Assembly: GCA_963556495.2 (NCBI GenBank)
Contig: OY747702.1
Location: 48,657,286-48,721,285 of the forward strand
Direction: 5' to 3'
DNA: 64,000 nucleotides
Source: Valencia hispanica
Lineage: Eukaryota; Chordata; Actinopteri; Cyprinodontiformes; Valenciidae
Part shown: positions 57,350 to 64,000 of the stretch, piece after piece
Position numbering within the stretch: position 1 is the first letter of the stretch
How the letters are laid out: each line of letters begins with the position of its first letter
Made by a program: the position numbers and the translations under genes
The notes under the pieces: generated by a model
Database searches by the model: none
What the model saw: only the letters and a program-made list of their open reading frames with translations
What the model was told of the DNA's origin: nothing

Positions 57350-57620
57350 ATGGTCAGATGCAACCAAGAGAATCCTGTAATTTTTCTAAATAAAACATTG
57401 TTTAGACTCTGATAATAAATACAAGTCAATCTTGAAAAATTAGAAAAAGTTGTGAAAAAGTTCATTTATTTCAGTAATTCAACTTAAAAGGTGAAACTAA
57501 TATATGAGGGACTCATTAAATGCAAAGCGAGATATTTCAAGCCTTTATTTGTTATAATTTTGATGTTTACAATTTATGCTGGGGGTGGACATTTAATCCA
57601 TAAAATGCCCAGGTCTGATC
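57350..57620. mobile_element. Tc1-like relic, terminal part
   Basis: GTTCATTTATTTCAGTAATT followed by CAACTTAAAAGGTGAAACTA and GCAAAGCGAGATATTTCAAG is a terminal segment of a widespread fish Tc1 family (related to relics at 10660-11640). Transposase region is missing. Confidence 0.55.
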
Positions 57621-60235
57621 TAATGAAATAAAGGACTTTGACTGGAGCCATTGGTTGGTTTCATCATAAACGATGTAAAATTTTAATGCCGACTTTTTCC
57701 GGTACCACTGCTTGAGGAACATGTCATTTGAAGACTAGCAGTAGGCTTAGGAGTAGAAATTAAGTCCCTCTTTAGACAAAAAAGGTTCAACTAGTTCATT
57801 TTTAATAATCCCAGCCCACGGCAGTATCATACTTACAACTTACTGACGTCTCAGTTGAAGTGGAGCTCTGCGACTGCTACTGATTCAGCCATAGGCCGAT
57901 TTCATCCATCAAAAGTTACTTTTATCCCGTCAAAACAGCTTGAAAGAATCCGTCTTCAGGTGCTCAACTTATGTCTTTTTTTTAGTGGTGGTTGAGTTTC
58001 ACCCTTCATTACCTTTGCCGTGTCTCTCAGCACGAAACACCTTGTACTTCTGGGCTTCCAGGCAGGGTGTTCTTCTGAAATATGAAAAGACACTGGAGGG
58101 CATTAGGTTCCTAGTAATTTTATGTTTGAGTCTTCTCAAATCTCTTCGGTGGATAATTTGCATATTTTCCTTAACAATTTTCTTTTTCTGTTTACCATTT
58201 GCAACAAATTATTGGATTGTTCTATGATCTCTCCCCAATATTGTGGTAATTTTAAAATTGCTGCGTCCCTTTCAAAGACTTGCTTACAGTCTTTCACTTT
58301 TTTGGCCCATTTTACTTGAGAAATAGAAGCTGCCTACAATTATGCACTGTTTTGATAACGGGTATTGATCTTCTTATGCCATACCTTCTCTCATTACACA
58401 AATACACATCAGCTGATGTGCTTAAGTGCATCAACCATTCATTTTTATACAGCTAGAGTTGTATAACAGCCTGTATTTCTTGCTGTTTCAATATAGTAAC
58501 AAAAACAAAGGCCTACAGCGAAAGTTGGCTTAGTCAGTGCTGGTACTAAGTTGTAAATGTTTATCACGTCTCAGTTTTCAGCCTTTTCTCTCCAAAAGCT
58601 TCCAGCTTTGTTAGAACCTTGAATTGATTTATATCCACCTCTCTTGTTTGCTGATTGATGCTTGGGAAAAGGGGCTGTGGGGGTCACAGCAGGACCGCCG
58701 GCTTGTTACTCCTGTGAAATCACATTTTAGACTTTTTGTTCTTCTGATAATCTTCCTCTGGAGATCTTGTGTCTTTTTTAATCTCCTTTTTTTCCAACTG
58801 TGCTCCATTGCTCACCCCACCTTAATAGCAGGGTTACTGGGAAAGGAAAAACGCACAACAGCACCTGACTTATTAGTTCAGATATTACAAATGAATTTTT
58901 GTAAGCAGGATTACCAATGCATATATTTTAAGATTTGCATCAAGTAGCTGTGAGTAATTCAGCCCCAAACATCCCTGCGGCTTGCTTCCACACCTGTTCT
59001 TTCTCCTTTTTCTTTCTTCCTAAATTTTGCATAATTCATAAAGGGCTTTTGTGCACGGTGGCTTTACAGATGACGGTCTCCCCACAGCTGAGTTTTAACT
59101 AAGTTATTCAGTGTTAGAAATGCAATCTTTTCACATTGCAGTAAAAGAAAGGTTATACTTACACAAATGGTGCCTTAAAGCTGCCAGAATACATTTTTAA
59201 ATGGATCACATGATTATGACCATTAAAAATAACTCCACCAACTCTCCTCTATGGTTTTCTGGCTTCCTTTTCTGTTGTTTGGTTCAGTCTTTTCTGCTTT
59301 TGGTAATCATGATTATGAGCATGAAGTAAGGGAGCTTTTAGCAGCAAAATAGCTGATTTAAATATCAACTGAATCTTTGAAAGAGCAGAATCCTTTTAAT
59401 AAGCTGTTCTTTCCTAAAATGTGGGTTTTATGCAATTAAATATTTATAACACATCAGTGTTGTTTACCTTTTTGTTACTGGTACATTGCAGCCTCCAGGA
59501 GATGGGTAATAAATTGAATAAAATGTATGGCTGACTAAGATGGGAATAAACAATGAAGTTATTGTAGGTGCCAAAAAGGCAAAGTCTAAAATTATTTAAC
59601 ACTAATAACCAATGATAAAGATGTTTTTTCAGCTGACATTAAAATAGAAATATAACATTTAAATATATGAAAAATGTAAAGTTTAGTTAGTCTATGGCCT
59701 TAAGAGGAGTGTGAAGGATAAAATAAAATTCAGATGTTCTTTAAAAATCCTGTATGTGCCTGCAGAACAAGCAATTGGAGAAGCTGGAATCCGTGTCAAT
59801 TTAACTCCTTAATGTGACTCTTTAAAAAAGTGATTTATTCTTTATCTTAGGGGAGATTTTGTTGTTGAGCTGGATTGTTGAATGCAAACCTGAACTTAAT
59901 TTCCCCCTCTGTTTTTGATTTGCAGGGGTGGCTTATTTATTTATTTATTTATGTATTTTCTCTAAGCAGTTGCTGCTTTTATTCTGCAAAAGTCTGTCCA
60001 AGACAACAAAAATAACAAATGAAAAAAAAATAACGAGCAGAATTTGTTGCACCCAAATCTGCTTTTAATTAATTGATTCAACTTTGCTTAATACATCAAG
60101 CGTTCTCAGAGTGACCCAAATCTTGTATTTATTGCTCTGAATAATTATTCTCCTTTTCAATTTTTTTTAATCAAGCCCTAAAAAATTTGCCAACTTGATG
60201 CCTCAGTTTTAATAAGGCAGCCATCAAAACCCCTT
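57621..60235. other. Undefined AT-rich sequence
   Basis: No gene, exon or element could be supported in 2.6 kb. Open frames up to about 107 codons (58624-58947) have hydrophobic, low-complexity translations and no domain. A TTATTTATTTATTTA run is at 59935-59953. Confidence 0.3.
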
Positions 60236-60400
60236 TGGATCTACAATGATTCACACATCTATTTCCTACAAACAAATCTGAAAACTTTTTATTAAAATAT
60301 TGCTTGCTTAATGTATTGTTGAGTCACTAAAAAGACTCACAGTATTTTTGTCTCGATGTTTTTGGCCTACATGATCGAAAGCTTGGACACCACTGCAATA
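60236..60400. repeat. DNA-element relic shared with 24425-24645
   Basis: GGATCTACAATGATTCACAC at the left and GCTTGGACACCACTGC at the right match the ordered phrases of the copy at 24425. The middle parts have diverged. Confidence 0.4.
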
Positions 60401-60517
60401 GCAGAACATTTTGACAGTAGTGTGATATGGGACATTATTGGCTCTTTATTCGTTTTTGGCATAGCATTAAAAATGTAATAATTGTGTAACAGATTTAGGT
60501 CAGGTGATCATTCCATT

Positions 60518-60590
60518 AAATTCAGTTTATTTATTTAGCACCCAGTTAAAACAAGCTTCTAAAGGCACCTTAAGGCAGATGGATGGAGGG
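60518..60590 (-). mobile_element. Retroposon 3' tail (degenerate)
   Basis: ATTCAGTTTATTTATTTAGC followed by TAAAGGCACCTTAAGG is a diverged form of the tails at 16124 and 42262. Confidence 0.35.
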
Positions 60591-60599
60591 TATACACAG

Positions 60600-61899
60600 A
60601 AATATACAATCAAATCAAGCCAATCAAATAGGCTCCATATATTTATTCACCTGTGTTCTAATTTGATCCTAGTTAAAATATAATGTGGTTAATAAAAAGT
60701 TTTCTGTCTAACCCCCAATGTACACCGAATGCGTCAGCACCCACGGTATCGGTGTAAGCATCCAGTAAACGTCAAAATAAGACACTTGCAGATTTGCAAA
60801 ATTAGCGTTAACGAAAGGATTTGTTTGCTCTCTGCATCTTTTAAGGAAATTATCTGAGTTTTCTTCAGCATAAAAAAAAAAAACGAGGCTGTTATCCCGG
60901 GAGTGGAGAATTATCTGACACCACACATGCTTTTTAAAGGTGCACACAGTGCACATACCTGTGCAAATATGCATGGAGCAGCTACACTGCATTTTTAGAA
61001 CACCTTGCAATAGAAAGCCTTTGAGTTAATTAGTCACCTGATGATTTTATTTATTTTTTTTATGTAAGCACAAGGCTTAAATGATGCCCTGACGATGTTT
61101 GCAGTCTTTATTAAACTTTGTAACATCGCCCTCTGCGAAGAATGCCACAGCATCCACAGAGAAAACAAATCATAACTGTAGCCTATAGTGGAAAAGAGCG
61201 ATTTAACTATCAGTCAGTTCGGTTCAGATTATGTGGAAATTGTGCTGGGAGCACAAGTGGATGGTCGGAACAAAACCGCGCTGCAGACGCATCCGGTTTA
61301 AATTTGGGGTAAGGAAACGTATGCAATAGCCTACTTTACAGTTGACGTCACAATCAAGCCGCTCAATTGCTGCTAGGTGCTAATGCTAGACAAACAAACT
61401 GCATTTACCAATTGAATAAACACACAAAGAGCCCTTGGGCGTCGATGTGAAGGCAAAATGGAGGAGGTTGTTTTGATGTAGAAACTCGTACCTTTTCTTG
61501 ATGGCGACCCTGCTAATTATCGATTGCCAGAACTGAAGCGCTGGTCTGGGGTCAAAACAGGATCAGCTCAATGTGAATGAAAAAAAAACCAGATTGTAAA
61601 CTTGAAAAATAGACGTTGTAAATTTGAGGGGGAATAATTGTACATCTGAAACAAAAAGAGTATTGTAAACTCAAAAATAAGATTTAAAACTTGAATAAAA
61701 AGCTTAATTTAGGTAATCATTTTTCCTTTGTTTATTGGTTAAAGCTGCGGTTTTGTATTTTCAGTTTTTACTTTTCTCTTCCCCTTCACTTTCAGTCCTC
61801 ACCTTACGGTTTGAATTCAGACTTTTCGTTTTCGCAGTTGACCCTAGTTTTACATGGGGGCGGGGCTTAGAGCCCATTGGCTACTAGGGGAGTGTATGA
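60600..61899. other. Undefined sequence
   Basis: No firm gene. TGACGTCA (61342-61350), a CRE-like site, precedes a short MADF-like frame at 61459 that has an early stop; see findings. Confidence 0.3.
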
Positions 61900-62035
61900 G
61901 TGTGTGTGTTCATGGTTGGTTGTCTGTGTAAGTCTCTGTGTTGCCCTACGATAAACTGGTGACCTGTCCAGAGTGTATCCCGCCTCTCGCGCAGCGAAGG
62001 CTGGAGATAGGCACCCCACCCCCAAACCGCCCAAG
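61900..62035 (+). mobile_element. Common fish retroposon segment
   Basis: Contains CTGGTGACCTGTCCAGAGTG and ATCCCGCCTCTCGCGCAG followed by GGAGATAGGC, a phrase found at the ends of many fish LINE copies. The opposite-strand version is at 62960-63060. Which LINE family it comes from I cannot say. Confidence 0.6.
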
Positions 62036-62919
62036 TAGCTGTACCTAATTGTACATTTATGCTTTGCTTTCATTTTAATTTCCATTTGACTGTACTCTAG
62101 AGTTTATGAAAATGTTTTTATATTTCTGTTCGTTTTGTTGCTTGTATGTATACCGGTAATTGATTTAAACATTTCCTCACATCAATGTAAGGCTTAGCTA
62201 AATCCTTTTCTTACCTTTAGACACACAGCAGATCTGTGTTTCCTCCTGAACCAAATTTGGCGCTCACTGTGATTGTCACATAAAAATCCATCTTTTTTTC
62301 CTTTTGTGGTACCATGGGAACTTTCAAAACTGATTGAAGATTATCAAAGCTTGTTACTTGATTTGGCATGATGTAAGTCATTTAGCAGCAATTGCCACAG
62401 AATATTTTCTTTTCTTTTAAAGCAAAAGCCTTTTCTTGGCTGAAAGCCACCGTTTTTTTTCATTTGCTTCGCAGCATTAAGCTCACCGGAAAATTTAAAC
62501 AATTGTGATCATATATTTTAGTATAATCCTCCCCCCTAGCTCTGGTATCCTCTTAAACCTGTCAGAGTGATGCATCTGCATCAGTGGGAGTGGGAGGTAT
62601 TTTTGGATGCAGCTTCGTTTCCAAATGTTTAGAATTTGATCAATTTCAAGACTCTAGTTATTTTTTGGCGTCTGTTTAGAAGCGGTTGTTTCTTTTTGAA
62701 GCTTGGAGATGGCAGCATTTACTGCCTCTGTGTGTTTATGGCTCGTTTCACCTTTGAATACTCGTTCCTCCCTGTGTCCTGTCAGAATATTTCATTTGAG
62801 TGAAAGGCATATTAAATAATGCATGTAAGACTTTGCTGAAATCATTTTGCATGCTGAGTTTCTTTCACTTTTCTTGTTATATCTGAGTCTTTAGGTTTGG
62901 ATTGTTAGAATTTCGATCC
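62036..62919. other. Undefined sequence
   Basis: No gene or element recognised. Confidence 0.3.
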
Positions 62920-63190
62920 AGTGTCCATTCATCTGTCGTCACTACCCACTTATCCTTGCAGAGTCACTGGTGCCTATCGTCAGCAGTCCTTGGTTGAGAG
63001 GTAGGGAACACCCTGGACAGGTGGCCAGTGCAGAGACACACACAACCATGCATGCACACACAATGCAATTTAGAGTAGCCGGTTAAACTTAGTCATGTTT
63101 TCGGATTGTGAAAGAAAGCCAGAGAGAATCCACGCATGCATGGGAGAACATGCAGACTGCATGCAGAAAAACCCCACGCTGTGGGGGTCT
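62920..63190 (-). mobile_element. Common fish retroposon segment (antisense)
   Basis: Contains GGGAACACCCTGGACAGGTG, CAATTTAGAGTAGCCGGTTA, CACGCATGCATGGGAGAAC and ATGCAGACTGCATGCAG, the antisense of the same retroposon family as 61900-62035 but extending further. It is degenerate. Confidence 0.6.
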
Positions 63191-63275
63191 GTCTTTTTAG
63201 AAGGCAACAGAGCAGTGCTACTTTACATCATGTAGTGCCTGCTGCAAAAATGAATAAACATATTATGTTTCCTAC

Positions 63276-63661
63276 TAGGGATGTGTATTGGTAAAAACCT
63301 GGCAATGCGATACAGGGGAGACGATACGATATATTGCGATGCTATGAGTAAGACAATATATTGTGATTTTTAAAACTGAATTTAACTGTTAAGAAAACTC
63401 TCACCTCATTCTAAACACTCCAACCTGTTTCATACTTTAACTCATCCAGTTTTATTACTAGATCTAGTTGATCCACTGGAACAAAGAACTTGAAAACAGC
63501 CACAAACTACCAGTTATACTTTTAATTTTATTAGAAAAATTATTAATGGTCCCATGCAAATTCAAAAATAAAAATCGATACATTTCTTTTGAATGTCGAT
63601 ACAATATCGTTACATAAAATATCGCGATATATCTGTGTATCGATATTTTCTTACATCCATA
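63276..63661. mobile_element. hAT-type MITE (copy 2)
   Basis: Sister of 35456-35851: starts TAGGGATGTGTATTGG and ends TTTTCTTACATCCATA. Flanked by TTTCCTAC (63268-63275) and TTTCCAAC (63662-63669), an 8-bp duplication with one change. Interior TAGATCTAGTTGATCCACTG is shared. Confidence 0.8.
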
Positions 63662-63904
63662 TTTCCAACTATAATAATATCTATAACATTTATTATCTAA
63701 GATTTTAAACTAATTTTTGAATTAATACTCAATAAATTTAGTAGTAGTTTTTAAGCAGGCATGCTTATTGCAGAGAATACTGTGTGTTTTTATGCTTTTG
63801 ATATTTGTGGTGTAGCAATAGGCTGATATTTGCTGGTTAATTAGTTAGGCTGTTTGCTCTGGTGGCCAAAAACTGTGTTCCCTGATAGGTTACTCCCCTT
63901 TACA
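63662..63904. other. Undefined sequence
   Basis: No gene or element recognised. Confidence 0.25.
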
Positions 63905-64000
63905 AGATTAGTTTATTTGCATAGCACCGTTTTTTCACAAGGTAGTTTAAAATGTTTTACAGTAAGATAAAAGGACAGAGATAAGAGTCACAGTAAAAAG
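63905..64000 (-). mobile_element. LINE 3' tail, continues past the window
   Basis: GTTTATTTGCATAGCACCGT followed by AAGGTAGTTTAAAATGTTTTAC resembles the antisense L2-type tails elsewhere in the window (for example 873-955). Cut by the window end. Confidence 0.45.

Noticed and set aside
58624..58947. 107-codon plus-strand frame
   Set aside because: Hydrophobic low-complexity translation of T-rich sequence with no domain and no splice context.
1..64000. tRNA, rRNA, CRISPR arrays, bacterial operons, prophage or plasmid genes
   Set aside because: None was recognised; the sequence has the character of vertebrate nuclear DNA.

Overview
The window looks like nuclear DNA from a ray-finned fish. The evidence is its mix of transposable elements: L2 and Rex1-type LINEs, many hAT elements with 8-bp target duplications, Tc1 relics, a PIF/Harbinger element and TTAA-flanked elements, plus a large GGAT-rich satellite and an intron-bearing nuclear gene for a mitochondrial ribosomal protein. 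I cannot name the species. No bacterial, CRISPR, rRNA or tRNA feature was recognised.

Only one host gene could be supported: the first coding exon of mrpl11 (mitochondrial large-subunit protein uL11m) at 39969-40091 on the + strand, ending at a good splice donor. No later exon was found in the remaining 23.9 kb. Almost everything else that codes is transposon-derived and broken.

Layout. 1-2376: LINE tails and undefined sequence. 2381-9213: a four-level nest, a TTAA-flanked (Kolobok-like) element holding an L2 LINE, which holds a hAT element, which holds another hAT element; both hAT insertions have exact 8-bp duplications. 10.6-22.4 kb: Tc1 relics, an L2 inserted in a Rex1-like LINE (13.4-14.8 kb), a degenerate minisatellite, a Tc1 element with recognisable transposase (19.2-20.4 kb) and a Rex1-like LINE end. 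25.4-28.0 kb: two hAT elements, the first containing a ~200-bp foldback. 29.3-32.05 kb: a 2.8-kb GGAT-based satellite whose long open frames on both strands are artefacts. 34-39.4 kb: two L2 copies, a hAT MITE, an inverted partner of the 26.9-kb hAT, and a Harbinger element retaining one MADF-domain exon. 41.6-48.4 kb: a small hAT MITE, a 4.1-kb LINE with an open ORF1, and a TTAA element. 51.3-55.5 kb: a hAT element (exact duplication) carrying a nearly intact Rex1 LINE. 55.5-64 kb: mostly undefined AT-rich sequence with scattered relics.

The genes do not form a pathway; the theme is repeated insertion of mobile elements into one another around one host exon. I found nothing I would call a new biological system. 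The best leads are the isolated mrpl11 exon with a very long first intron, the Harbinger-carried MADF exon with its own promoter-like region and donor site, the nests, and the satellite. Element boundaries given without a target duplication are approximate.
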